Notes under the pieces: model-generated
What the model saw: the letters and a program-made list of their open reading frames with translations, nothing else
What the model was told of the DNA's origin: nothing
Databases searched by the model: none
Source: Leifsonia xyli subsp. xyli str. CTCB07
GTDB taxonomy: Bacteria > Actinomycetota > Actinomycetes > Actinomycetales > Microbacteriaceae
Length of the DNA stretch: 64,000 nucleotides
NCBI RefSeq assembly: GCF_000007665.1
Contig: NC_006087.1
Location: forward strand, 1,736,001-1,800,000
Direction: 5' to 3'
Program-made: the position numbers and the translations under genes
Part shown: one piece after another, positions 19,452-28,441 of the stretch
Numbering within the stretch: position 1 is the stretch's first letter
How the letters are laid out: each line of letters starts with the position of its first letter

Positions 19452-20693
19452 TCAGCTCCGGGGGCGGCGCGCAGCGCTCGGCACGGTCTCCCAGATGGCG
19501 CCGGACGGCCGGGCGGGACCCGCCGGCGGCGTTCTCCGCCCGGCGCCGCTGGAGATGTCGTTCACCATCACATTGAGCACGGCAACCAACGGCACGGCGA
19601 ACAGGGCGCCGGGGATGCCGGCGAGCAGCGATCCCCCGGCGACGGCCAGCACCACGGCGAGCGGGTGGACCTTCACCGCCGTGCCCATGATGAGCGGCTG
19701 GAGGACGTGTCCCTCGATCTGCTGGACCAGCAGCACGACGGCGAGCATGATGACCGCGAAGACCCAGCCTTTGAAGACGAGCGCCACAAACACCGCGAGC
19801 GCACCCGTCACGACCGCGCCGACGATCGGGATGAACGACCCCAGGAACACCAGCACCGCGATCGGAATGACCAGGGGAAGCCCGAGGAAGAAGGCGCCGA
19901 GCCCGATCCCGAGCGCATCGATCGAAGCGACGAGGATCTGCACCTTCACGAAATTCCGGAGGGTCGTCCAGCCGGCACGGCCAGCGTTGTCGATCGCACC
20001 GCGGGCGCTCCTCGGGAAGACGCGCACGATCCATGCCCAGATCCCTTTGCCGTCGATCAGGATGAACAGGACGCTGAACAGCGTGAGCAGGACGCCGGCG
20101 AGCACATGCCCGAGGGTCGAGCCGAGGGAGAGCGCCCCGGAGACGAAGACCTGGCTGTCCTGCTGGATGGAGGTCCACAGCGTGTCGAGACCGCTGGCGA
20201 TCTGCGCTTCGCTGAGGCCGAGCGGCCCGGTGGTCAACCAGGCGCGGAAGCCGTCGTAGGCCGCGACGGACTGCGTCTGCAGATCGTGGCTCTGCCGGGT
20301 GACCTGCCAGATCGCCAGGGAGAGCAGTCCCCCGACCACGACGATGAGCGTGAGCAGGGTCGTGAGGATCGCCAGCCAAACGGGCCAGCGGTGACGGATC
20401 AGCAGCTCCTTGAACGGGACGAGCAGCGCGCCGAGCAGGACCGCGATGAGCACCGGGATGACGATCAGCCGCAGTTGCACGATGAGGAAGACCGCGACCA
20501 CGATGACCGCGCCGATGACGAGCAGACGCCACGACCACGCACCGGCGAGACGCACACCGCGCGGCAGAGCGTCGTCGATCGCTCCGGCCGCCCGGTCTGT
20601 CTCCCCGGAAGCGCCGGGGGCGCGCCGACTGCGCAGAAAGCAGGCGCGCCCCGGCCGGACCGGACCGGGAGGCGGGGGGTCGCTGTCAGCCAT
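19452..20693 (-). CDS. AI-2E family transporter (UPF0118)
   Basis: The protein has about 413 residues and eight or so hydrophobic segments. The family pattern includes an N-terminal pair of helices (LLVIGAVIVVAVFLIVQLRL), a long soluble middle region, and the C-terminal block LVFLGSFIPIVGAVVTGAL, then QQIEGHVLQPLIMG. Relatives export the quorum molecule AI-2 or act as Na+/H+ antiporters, so the substrate here is open. ATG 20693 is taken; upstream in-frame codons abut transposon debris starting at 20714. It precedes ilvA by 44 bases on the same strand. The frame is intact. Confidence 0.88.
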   Translation of the reverse strand: MADSDPPPPGPVRPGRACFLRSRRAPGASGETDRAAGAIDDALPRGVRLAGAWSWRLLVIGAVIVVAVFLIVQLRLIVIPVLIAVLLGALLVPFKELLIRHRWPVWLAILTTLLTLIVVVGGLLSLAIWQVTRQSHDLQTQSVAAYDGFRAWLTTGPLGLSEAQIASGLDTLWTSIQQDSQVFVSGALSLGSTLGHVLAGVLLTLFSVLFILIDGKGIWAWIVRVFPRSARGAIDNAGRAGWTTLRNFVKVQILVASIDALGIGLGAFFLGLPLVIPIAVLVFLGSFIPIVGAVVTGALAVFVALVFKGWVFAVIMLAVVLLVQQIEGHVLQPLIMGTAVKVHPLAVVLAVAGGSLLAGIPGALFAVPLVAVLNVMVNDISSGAGRRTPPAGPARPSGAIWETVPSAARRPRS

Positions 20694-20713
20694 GCCGATC
20701 AGTCTAAAACGGC

Positions 20714-21297
20714 TCATCGTAATCGAGGGTGTAGGTGGGGTCTGAATCCTCTGGCTTCGAGCGGGCTCCTGGCGATGTGGTGTGTCAGGTTCCGGAATCC
20801 CAGGGCGGAGCCACGGAGGTGCTCGAGTCGGCCGGGACGCCTCTGGTGACGGAGTCGATGACGGTTTGCATCCTCTGCTTACCGAGTTTCTTGTCGGTGA
20901 GCAGCTTGTCGCCGGTATGCAGGGTGCGGCGGACTACCGCTTGAACCCCGCCTTCGACCGAAGCGCCGCCGCCTTCGACATGTCCTGCCGCCAGGTGCGG
21001 TGGCAGTGATCGCAGCGATAGCGGCGCACCCTCACCAGCAAGTTCGTGAGCCGATGCTCGAACAGCTCATCCGCCCGTGGACGAGTCACCGTTTCCCGCA
21101 GCACTCCCCCCGAACCACACGTCCAGCTCGATGACGCGGCACTCGATCACCGCCCGATCCGACTCGATCGACTGCCCAACAGCTTCGAGGCCAAACTTGT
21201 CGAAGCGGCAGAACATCGTGAGATCGGGTGCGGCGAAGGTAGCGTGGAGCACGTCGAGGTCTTCCGGACGGTGAATGTAAGAACTTCCATCCTGGAA
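20714..21297 (-). mobile_element. ISL3-family transposase remnant (copy 1, left border of the island)
   Basis: Read on the minus strand, an ISL3-type transposase begins at 21252 with MLHATFAAPDLTMFC. It shifts frame, shows the zinc-ribbon segment RVRRYRCDHCHRTWRQD, stops, and then jumps across a large internal deletion to the C-terminal RLEHLRGSALGFRNLTHHIA, ending at 20714. Only about 0.55 kb remains of a normal 1.3 kb gene. Bases 21253-21297 upstream of the start match the second copy at 23660 in inverted orientation, so they probably belong to the element's left end. The transposase is dead. Confidence 0.8.
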
Positions 21298-21446
21298 GAC
21301 CTCGACGCCTACCCACCAACCAACGCCGACACCCTCAACCGCGAAAAGCCGCTTTCGGTGACCGTTGTGTGGGTGCCGTAACGGTTCGGATTTCCCGCGT
21401 GGAAGAAGACATGAATCTCGCTGTCTGAGACGACTTGATGCCTACC

Positions 21447-21611
21447 CTATGAGGTGGTTCTTTCGTCTACGAGATCGTTTTCTTGACGTGTTGTCTCCGC
21501 CCGGGGAAGGAGCGGGGGCGGTAGCGCTCCGTCGAATGGCGGTGTCGCTGCGCAGCCGACAAATAGCAGCACGGACAGCAGGGCACGCGCGGAGAATATC
21601 CCGCGGATTCC
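21447..21611 (-). pseudogene. possible lipoprotein fragment
   Basis: The 445 bases between the ISL3 remnant and the protease hold little that looks coding. One minus-strand frame, closed by TAG at 21447-21449, contains ALLSVLLFVGC followed by AATPPFDGALPPPLLP. This is a lipobox-like signal with a short proline-rich tail. No credible start codon or ribosome binding site precedes it: an in-frame stop lies about 15 bases upstream of the visible signal. It is probably the stump of a small secreted protein. Confidence is low. Confidence 0.3.
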
Positions 21612-21742
21612 CTATAGCGCTCCGAGTCATTTCTGCGACACGGCATTGTCACCAATCATTATTCGCGCTGGCATGTAGCTCAACGATGCGCGAATCGCTC
21701 ACCGCCAGTGATGACGAGAATTGATTGCTAGATGTCCCGTGT

Positions 21743-23085
21743 CTACGGGACATAGTTGAAACCCCATTGGCCGTTTCCGAGCGCAGCGTTCAGCGGCGCG
21801 AAGATCGCTCGCGCGCTGCACTTGCGGTTGGCATCGCTGGGGTCGCCGGTGCAGGAATTGTTGCCGTTTTGGATGCCGCTGATGATTCCGGCTCCGTAGG
21901 GTTGGCCGTTGATGGATTGGTAGACGGGGCCGCCGCTGTCGCCGTTGCCGACAGCAGGGATGTTGCTGGTCTGTTGTGTGATGCTCTGGTTCGCGTAGCA
22001 CTGCGAGACCGTGTAGCACGTCATCTGACCGGTTGCTTCGATTTTGTTGCCGCAGATGTTGCCGGATCGTGCCCCGGAGTAGCAGACGGATGTCCCCACG
22101 ACGGGTACGACGGCTCCGCGGATCGCGGTCAGCGGGGAGTCGCCGTTGTTCGCTCCGGTGAACACGGCGGGATAGAACGCATCGAGGTTTCCACCGAGCC
22201 AGATTCCGGTGTCGACTTGTCCGATATTTCCGCCGCCGAGCATTCCTTGGAATTGGCCGAGTGAAGCATTTGGTACCTGAACGGTTGAGTAGTACCAGGT
22301 GCTTCCGATGTGGCCGCGACCGCAGTGCTCGGCAGAGAGCATGCCCGGTTGGTATGTGGACATGTTGCTGATAGCGAACCCGGTGGAACACAACTGGATC
22401 GTGGTGGACGAAGCGGGTCTGGTCATGATCGCGCCGGAAAAGAAGTTCCCGTAGTAGCCGATGTTGCACATGGAAGGCTCGATAGTCGGCGCGGGCTGGA
22501 CCGTCAATGGGATGTCGGTACCGAGAGCTATGGGGCGTTGAGGGGAGCCAAGCGTCCCCGGGCGTCGGTCGTGCCCTCCACCCCGAGCGCAATGGACGAA
22601 CCATCCTTTGCCGGTTGCGCGGTCACTACTCGTTGTCCGTTGCCGAGGTCACCGCCCGTGGATGCGATCCGGTCGAGGACAGCATCAATGGTGCGTTTTG
22701 AATGCTTCGCTGGAACCAGCTCGACGGGCATACCGCTGAGGTGTTCATCGAAGAGCGGCTGGACCTGTGTGGTTGCGGCGGTGTAGACGAGGAGCTTCCC
22801 GTGGGCGCTGTCCCATTCCAGAGTGTTCACATTGAGATCAGGGTTTGTGGCGTAGAGATCCCATAGTCCGTCTTGCATTCCGGCAGGGAGCCCAGAGTCC
22901 TGGTCATCTGGCAAAGGCGAGAGGGAGACATCTGCTGGTAAGGGGCGGGTCTCGGCCACCAGTCCAGGGCGGTCTGCGACGGTCGGATCGGCATGGGCTA
23001 CCGAGACACTCAGACCTGATAGTGAAAGAACGGCTGCCCCTGCAATGGCGGCTTTCGAGAGCGTGTGCCGCAGTTGTGAACTCAC
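21743..23085 (-). pseudogene. secreted chymotrypsin-like (S1) serine protease, frameshifted
   Basis: Two frames join near 22510-22540 into a pre-pro-protease of about 445 residues. The first frame starts at GTG 23085 behind AAAGGAGA and has a signal peptide (residues 1-32, ending VSVAHA) and a propeptide-like region. The second holds the mature domain with the His motif SAEHCG, a likely Asp in VDTGIW, and the Ser motif GNGDSGGPVY. Six or so cysteines could form disulfides. The design resembles Pat-1/Chp/Ppa secreted proteases of plant-pathogenic Clavibacter (family resemblance, inferred by eye). The shift lies between propeptide and protease domain, so no active enzyme is expected. Its base composition is lower in GC than the neighbours, and transposon remnants flank it. 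Confidence 0.82.
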
Positions 23086-23216
23086 TTGCTCTCCTTTGAG
23101 CGTTTATCCCACGGGGATAGAGGTTCACGTCAGTCAAGCAATCAAGGTTTCACATGTCAAGTTTGCGTTTTACCTGTCAGGTTCTAGAGTGAGCTGGCGA
23201 TCGTCAACGACGATCG

Positions 23217-23659
23217 TTAGTGGGATTGTGGGGGAGATCGAGGGGGGAGACGTATTTCGTAGGTTCTGATGGCGAGGTCGGCGGTGCATGAACCAAAGAA
23301 TCCGCTTTGTGAGCGAACCGTCACGGCAACGCGATCATGGATACCGCGTCCATCGTGACGGGCTCCACGGGACAGGAGGAACTTCCCCAGAGGGAGAGAG
23401 CGAACACGCCGGGAGTGGCAGTCCATTGCGCCCTCGGTCCAAGATCGGGATCGGGAAGATCGCCTGATGCCTTCGGGGTCATATTCGGCAGGGGTGTTGC
23501 CTTGGGTGCATGTGTTTCCGTGGGCGCCCCTTCGTAGGAGCGCTCGACGAAGGCAGGCAGTGACGTGCATCCGCTGAGAGATGTCAGGATGCCTGCGGTG
23601 AGGGCGAGAAGGATTTGTTTCTTCCGCCGACTGTGCATGAACTGCACTGTAGCTGACAT
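23217..23659 (-). pseudogene. small lipoprotein, frameshifted
   Basis: From ATG 23659 (AGGAA five bases upstream) the frame gives a signal with lipobox LTSLSGC, then a Pro/Thr-rich linker and a beta-type domain containing WTATPGVFALSLWGSS. Near 23325-23345 the frame breaks. The continuation VTVRSQSGFFGSCTADLAIRTYEIRLP ends at 23217. Together they make a lipoprotein of about 145 residues with no recognised family. The start sits exactly at the edge of the ISL3 remnant, whose end supplies the ribosome binding site. It lies just upstream of the protease on the same strand. Confidence 0.62.
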
Positions 23660-23842
23660 GGAAGTTCCTACACTCACCGTCCGGAAGACCTCGACGTGCT
23701 CCACGCTACCTTCGCCGCACCCGATCTCACGATGTTCTGCGAAGCTATTGGGCAGTCGATCGAGTCTGATCGGGCGGTGATCGAGTGCCGCGTCATCGAG
23801 CTGGACGTGTGGTTCGGGGGTAGTGCTGCGGGACACGGTTAA
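23660..23842 (+). mobile_element. ISL3-family transposase remnant (copy 2, right border of the island)
   Basis: This is an inverted copy of the N-terminal part of the element at 20714-21297. The transposase frame starts at GTG 23696 with VLHATFAAPDLTMFC and continues IGQSIESDRAVIECRV to a stop at 23840-23842. Compared with copy 1 it lacks 24 bases (the RFDKFGLE codons) and loses all similarity near 23836. Only the first 48 codons remain. The two copies bracket the protease-lipoprotein island like the arms of a composite transposon. Confidence 0.78.
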
Positions 23843-24052
23843 AACGGCCGGCTGCGCTTCTTCAGGGCGCTCTCATCCCGGCCCGATCGTTTCACAGCCC
23901 TCCCCCAGCATCGGGGATCGACGCCGGGGACAGCCGGACGAGACCCGCATCGCCGATCCGGACGGAGGCCCGGCCCGCCGGAGAGCACCCACCGGAGGCG
24001 GAATCCACCCGCTAGGGTCGGAAGTGTCCCGTCCGCAGCCCAGAGACCCACC

Positions 24053-25393
24053 GTGCCCGCACCCTCCACCGCCCCTGTCGCCGCCGCGTCCGCCACGGCG
24101 TCTGCCCCGGGCAGGCCGCGCCGTCTCCTCATCCGGCTGCGCAGCGGCATCCGCCGTCCGTCCGCGATCGGCATCGTCCTGAGCGCGACGGTGCTCTTCC
24201 TCGCGGTGTTCGGACTGCTGATGGTGCTCTCGGCCTCGGCGGTCGAGTCGTACACAGACGGGCTCGGCTTCTTCGCGCGCTTCGGATCGCAGGGCGCGTA
24301 CGCGGCCGTCGGGATCGTGGTCATGCTGGCCGTCTCCCGGCTTCCGCGGCTCTGGACCCGGCGCGCGGCGATGGCGGTGCTCCTGGTCTCCAGCCTCCTC
24401 CAGTTGCTCGCGCTGACCACGCCGCTCGGAGTGCAGATCGGCGACAACACGAACTGGGTCCGGATCGGGCCGCTCACCGGCCAGCCATCGGAAGGCATCA
24501 AACTCGGGCTCGTCGTCTGGCTCGGTTTCACTCTGGGGCGAGACCAGGACGAATTGACGAACTGGCGGACCCTCGCCCGGCGCATCCTCCCGGTCGCCGC
24601 TCCCGCCCTCCTCCTCGTGATGGCCGGCGGTGACCTCGGCACAACCGTCGTGATGGCCGTGTTCACGATCGGGGCGGCCTTCTTCGCGGGTGTGCGGATC
24701 AAGCATCTCGGCATGGTGATGGGCGTCGGCGCTTTCGCGGCCATCCTGCTCGCCCTCTCAAGCGCGACCCGGCGCGGTCGCCTGTCGGCCTTCTTCGGCG
24801 GGACGAGTGCGGTGAACCCGGATGTGAACTGGCAGCTCGACAACGCGCACTACGCGCTGGCCTCGGGCAGTGTCTGGGGCGTCGGGCTCGGCAACTCGCA
24901 CGCCAAGTGGTCGTGGCTGCCGTCGGCGGACACCGACTTCATCTTCGCCGTGATCGGCGAGGAGCTCGGCCTCATCGGCGCGTGCGTCGTGCTGCTCCTG
25001 TTCGTGCTGCTCGCGGTGCTTCTGCTGCGCATCGTCCGCACAGCGCCGGATGCGACGGCGCGCATCACGACCGCCACGGTGCTCGTCTGGCTGATCTTCC
25101 AGGCGTTCGTCAACGTCGGGGTCGTGCTCGGTCTCCTCCCGACGCTCGGGGTGCCGCTGCCGTTCATCTCGGCGGGCGGCACAGCGCTGATCTCATCCCT
25201 GGCGGCGATCGGCGTGGTGCTCTCCTTCGTGCAGACAGACTCCGACCCCGCCCGGGCCGCCAGCGCCCCCGCGCAGGGAAACCGGCCGGAACCCGGTAGG
25301 CGAGCGCGCCGGTGGACGAGCGCGCCTGGCCACCCGTCCGGCCAGCGGGACATGCCTGCTCGGCGGGCAGCGGGTGCCAGAGGGGACGGCTAG
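24053..25393 (+). CDS. FtsW/RodA/SpoVE (SEDS) family glycosyltransferase, FtsW-like
   Basis: The protein has 446 residues and about ten hydrophobic segments. The SEDS signatures are GVGLGNSHAKWSWLPSADTD, then DFIFAVIGEELGLIG, and the C-terminal PLPFISAGGTALISSLAAIG. These enzymes polymerise lipid II glycan strands with a partner class B PBP, at the septum for FtsW. It stands alone outside any dcw cluster, so it may be a paralogue of the septal FtsW. GTG 24053 is the start; the last 50 residues are a basic, disordered tail. The stop is ten bases before the ycaQ-like gene. Confidence 0.9.
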   Translation: MPAPSTAPVAAASATASAPGRPRRLLIRLRSGIRRPSAIGIVLSATVLFLAVFGLLMVLSASAVESYTDGLGFFARFGSQGAYAAVGIVVMLAVSRLPRLWTRRAAMAVLLVSSLLQLLALTTPLGVQIGDNTNWVRIGPLTGQPSEGIKLGLVVWLGFTLGRDQDELTNWRTLARRILPVAAPALLLVMAGGDLGTTVVMAVFTIGAAFFAGVRIKHLGMVMGVGAFAAILLALSSATRRGRLSAFFGGTSAVNPDVNWQLDNAHYALASGSVWGVGLGNSHAKWSWLPSADTDFIFAVIGEELGLIGACVVLLLFVLLAVLLLRIVRTAPDATARITTATVLVWLIFQAFVNVGVVLGLLPTLGVPLPFISAGGTALISSLAAIGVVLSFVQTDSDPARAASAPAQGNRPEPGRRARRWTSAPGHPSGQRDMPARRAAGARGDG

Positions 25394-25402
25394 GGTCGTC
25401 CC

Positions 25403-26614
25403 GTGGCCGATCACCTCTCCCCCGCCGCGGCCCGCCGCATCGCGCTCGCCGCTCAGGGCTTCGGGCGACCCCGTCCCGCCACTGTAGGCGCACGGCAGCT
25501 CAACGCCCTCATCGACCGCATCAATCTGCTGCAGATCGACTCAGTGAACGTGTTCGAGCGCAGCCACTACCTGCCCGCTTTCGCCCGGCTCGGCGCCTAC
25601 GACCGCAGCTTGCTCGACCGGCTGACGTTCGACGCGCGCGGACCGCACACCGAATACTGGGCGCACGAAGCCGCGTTCATCCGCAAAGAGGACTGGCCGC
25701 TGTTCGAGTGGCGGATGCGGTTCAACCGCGACCGGTACGGGAAGGCCGGCGGCTGGTTCGACAGCAACCGCGAAACGGTGGACTGGCTGCGGCGGGAACT
25801 CGCCGCCAGCGGACCGCTGGCCGCGAGCGAGATCGAACACGACGCGAACACACGCACGGGCCCGTGGTGGGGCTGGTCGGCGGTCAAACGGGCACTCGAA
25901 ACGCTGTTCTTGATGGGGGAGGTGGCGATCGCCGGCCGCACCCGGTTCCAGCGGCGGTACGCACTGGTGGAAGAGGTGCTGCCCGCTAGCGTCCTGAAGC
26001 GCAGCGTCAGCGAGGAGGACGCGGTGCGCGAACTAATCCGCCGCTCGGCCGTCGCACACGGTGTGGGCACGGTGAGAGACTTCGCGGACTACTATCGCAT
26101 CCGCACCGCTCCCGCACGCGCGGCGATCCGCGACCTGGAGGAGTCCGGCGAGCTGCTCCCTGTGTGCGTCCCCGGCTGGGAGAGCAACGGCAGACCGCTC
26201 CCCGCTTGGATTCACCGCGGCGCCCGCCGCCCGCGACGCGTGGAGACAGCCGCGCTGCTCTCGCCATTCGACCCCGTCGTCTGGCGTCGCGACCGGGCGC
26301 TCCGGATGTTCGGCTTCCACTACCGCATCGAGATCTACACCCCCGCACCGAAGCGGGTCTACGGCTACTACTCGCTGCCCCTGCTGCTGGACGATGCGCT
26401 GGTCGGCCGGGTGGACCTTAAAAGCGACCGGCAGAACGGCGTCCTACGGGTGCAGTCCGCCTGGACGGAGACAACCGGGCCTTACGGGATCGTGGAACGC
26501 CTGGTGCCGCTGCTCGCCACGACCGCAAGATGGCAGGGGCTCGACGGTGTGGAGGTCGCGGCGCGGGCTCGCGGCGACCTCGCCCCGGCGCTCGCGAGCG
26601 CGGTCAGGCACTGA
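25403..26614 (+). CDS. YcaQ/AlkX-type DNA glycosylase (winged-helix, HTH_42)
   Basis: The protein has 403 residues. It matches the crosslink-repair glycosylase family: an N-terminal helical start ([16 protein letters not shown]), the catalytic QxD-type motif [27 protein letters not shown], then winged-helix modules and the C-terminal [19 protein letters not shown] and [12 protein letters not shown] blocks. E. coli YcaQ unhooks DNA interstrand crosslinks. GTG 25403 follows the FtsW-like gene by ten bases. The frame is intact. Confidence 0.88.
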   Translation: MADHLSPAAARRIALAAQGFGRPRPATVGARQLNALIDRINLLQIDSVNVFERSHYLPAFARLGAYDRSLLDRLTFDARGPHTEYWAHEAAFIRKEDWPLFEWRMRFNRDRYGKAGGWFDSNRETVDWLRRELAASGPLAASEIEHDANTRTGPWWGWSAVKRALETLFLMGEVAIAGRTRFQRRYALVEEVLPASVLKRSVSEEDAVRELIRRSAVAHGVGTVRDFADYYRIRTAPARAAIRDLEESGELLPVCVPGWESNGRPLPAWIHRGARRPRRVETAALLSPFDPVVWRRDRALRMFGFHYRIEIYTPAPKRVYGYYSLPLLLDDALVGRVDLKSDRQNGVLRVQSAWTETTGPYGIVERLVPLLATTARWQGLDGVEVAARARGDLAPALASAVRH

Positions 26615-26659
26615 CCGCCCTCCTTCGTGGTGGCGCCGGGGCCAGCGGGGGCGGGCAGC

Positions 26660-27546
26660 TCAGAAGCCGGCGCCCATTCTCTCGAGGCGTTCGACCCGGT
26701 CCGGGATGGGCGGGTGGGTGGAGAAGAGGCGGCTCATGAGACTGGGCTTGAGGGGCTCCGCGATCCACAGGTGGGCCATACTGCTGTTCTGGCGGCGCAT
26801 GGGGCGACCGTGGGACTCCAGCTTGAGCAGGGCCGCTCGCGAGGGCGTCCGGGTGGCGGGTGGTCATCGCGCCGGTCGCGTCGGCGAGGTACTCGCGCTG
26901 GCGGGAGACAGCCAGCTGCACGAGCGTCGCCACGAGCGGGGCGATGATCGCGGCGATGAGCCCGAACACGAGCACGATGGGGTTGCCGCCGCCTCCGCCG
27001 TTGTTGTTGCGGTTGCCGCCGCCGAAGAACGCCATCCGCAAGAGCAGGTCCGCGACGAAGCCGATACGACCGTGAGCCCGAAGACGATCATCGAGAGCCA
27101 GATGTCGTAGTTGCGGACATGACCGAGTTCGTGCGCCATGACGCCCTCAAGCTCCGCATCCGTCATGATGTCCAGCAGTCCGGTGGTGGCCGCGACCGAG
27201 GCGTGCTGCGGGTCGCGCCCGGTCGCGAAAGCGTTCGGGGCGGGGTCGTCGACAATGTACACCGCGGGCATCGGGGTGCCGGTCGTGATCGCGAGGTTCT
27301 CCACGACGTTCCAGAGGCGTGGATTGTCAGCCTTGGCGATCGGCACGGCGCCCGACATGCTGAGCGCCTGGCTGGAGGCCAGATAGTACTGGAGGCGTAG
27401 AGCGTTGCCCCCACCAGCACGACGATCAGGATGGTCCAGCTGCGGTAGATGTAAGCGCCCAGCCAGCCGAGCGCACCAATGAGAACCAGGAACAGCAGAA
27501 TCGTGAAGACGGTGTTGCGCTTGTTCCTGGCGATCGCCCTGTACAT
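26660..27546 (-). pseudogene. htpX: HtpX-like M48 membrane metalloprotease, multiply frameshifted
   Basis: Four minus-strand frames are needed to rebuild HtpX. MYRAIARNKRNTVF starts it, with two N-terminal helices. After a shift near 27390 come ALSMSGAVPIAKADNPRLWN and the zinc motif [12 protein letters not shown]. After a shift near 27065 come the Gly/Asn-rich loop and [13 protein letters not shown], the third zinc ligand. After another near 26835 the C-terminal [13 protein letters not shown] region ends at 26660. HtpX degrades misfolded membrane proteins. All motifs are still legible, so decay is recent, but at least three indels rule out function. The intact lemA lies just upstream, the usual htpX partner. 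Confidence 0.87.
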
Positions 27547-27553
27547 CGCCGCC

Positions 27554-28120
27554 CTAGAACTGCACGCGCGGCGGCTCGGCGATCGCCGCCAGGTTGTCGA
27601 CCTCGAAGAACTCGCGCTCGGTGAATCCGAGCCGCCGCGCGAAAAGGTTGTTGGGGAACACCGTGTTCTTCGTGTTGAACTCGCGGACCCCGCCGTTGTA
27701 GAAACGGCGCGACGCCTGGATCTTGTCCTCGGTGTCCACCAGGTCGGCGTGGAGCCGCAGGAAGTTCTGGCTGGCCTGCAGCTGCGGGTACGCCTCGGCC
27801 ACCGCGAAAATGCTCTTCAGAGCTGTCTGCATGCGCCCCTCGGCCGCGGACGCCTCACCCGGTGTCTGAGCGGTCAGCGTCTCGGAGCGCGCCTGCGTGA
27901 CGGACTCGAAGACGCCCTTCTCGTGCGCCGCGTAGGCTCTCACCGTCTCGATCAGGTTCGGGATGAGATCGGCACGTCGCTTGAGTTGCACGGTGATGTC
28001 GCTCCACGCCTCGTCCACGCGCACCTTGAGGGTGACGAGCGAGTTGTAGGTGGCCCAGAGGTAGATTCCGACGATCGCGGCGATCGCGGCGACGATGATG
28101 ACCGGAATGAGCCATTCCAT
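27554..28120 (-). CDS. lemA: LemA family membrane protein
   Basis: The protein has 188 residues. It has an N-terminal helix (LIPVIIVAAIAAIVGIYLWA) and then the LemA coiled-coil domain with YNSLVTLKVRVDEAWSDI, QLKRRADLIPNLIETV, and the C-terminal FNTKNTVFPNNLFA and EREFFEV. LemA proteins are membrane-anchored, mostly extracytoplasmic helical bundles, usually co-transcribed with htpX. Here the downstream htpX starts eight bases later but is dead. The lemA frame is intact. Confidence 0.93.
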   Translation of the reverse strand: MEWLIPVIIVAAIAAIVGIYLWATYNSLVTLKVRVDEAWSDITVQLKRRADLIPNLIETVRAYAAHEKGVFESVTQARSETLTAQTPGEASAAEGRMQTALKSIFAVAEAYPQLQASQNFLRLHADLVDTEDKIQASRRFYNGGVREFNTKNTVFPNNLFARRLGFTEREFFEVDNLAAIAEPPRVQF

Positions 28121-28441
28121 GAGGGGAACTCCTTGCGTGCGGGCGCTGTGTGAGGGTGCGCTGGTGCCATCCTAACCGCGGCGAATGGGCCTCCCCCGCC
28201 CTTCCCATCACACTCGAAGCAACCGCGCCGGGGATGGCCAGGCGCCCACGACGCGCTGCTTCCCTCCGCCGCTCACAGAGCGCTTCTCCTGCCGCTTCCG
28301 CCCTCCGCGTCCTCCTTTCCGGCAACACCGGGACCGCAGCCTCTTCACAGCGAATGGGGCAGGCGGACCGAGGTGTCAGTATGCCGCGAATAGCGCGATT
28401 CCATTTGACAGGCGCGTCCGCCGCGCTTGGAATAGGGTGAA
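28121..28441. other. intergenic region, divergent lemA / Ig-like gene
   Basis: About 320 bases separate two divergent genes. I see no credible ORF, tRNA or hairpin. A TTGACA at 28405-28410 on the plus strand could be a -35 box for the Ig-like gene, but no convincing -10 box lies at the right distance before the start at 28442. The region should contain the lemA promoter, which I cannot place. Confidence 0.4.

Noticed and set aside
19408-20538. Upstream extension of the ilvA frame across the AI-2E-type transporter
   Set aside because: Overlaps the intact transporter in another frame and encodes Arg-rich sequence with no family features.
28405-28438. TTGACA with TAGGGT as a promoter for the Ig-like gene
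   Set aside because: Spacing of 22 bases is too wide, and the -10 would sit only a few bases before the start codon.
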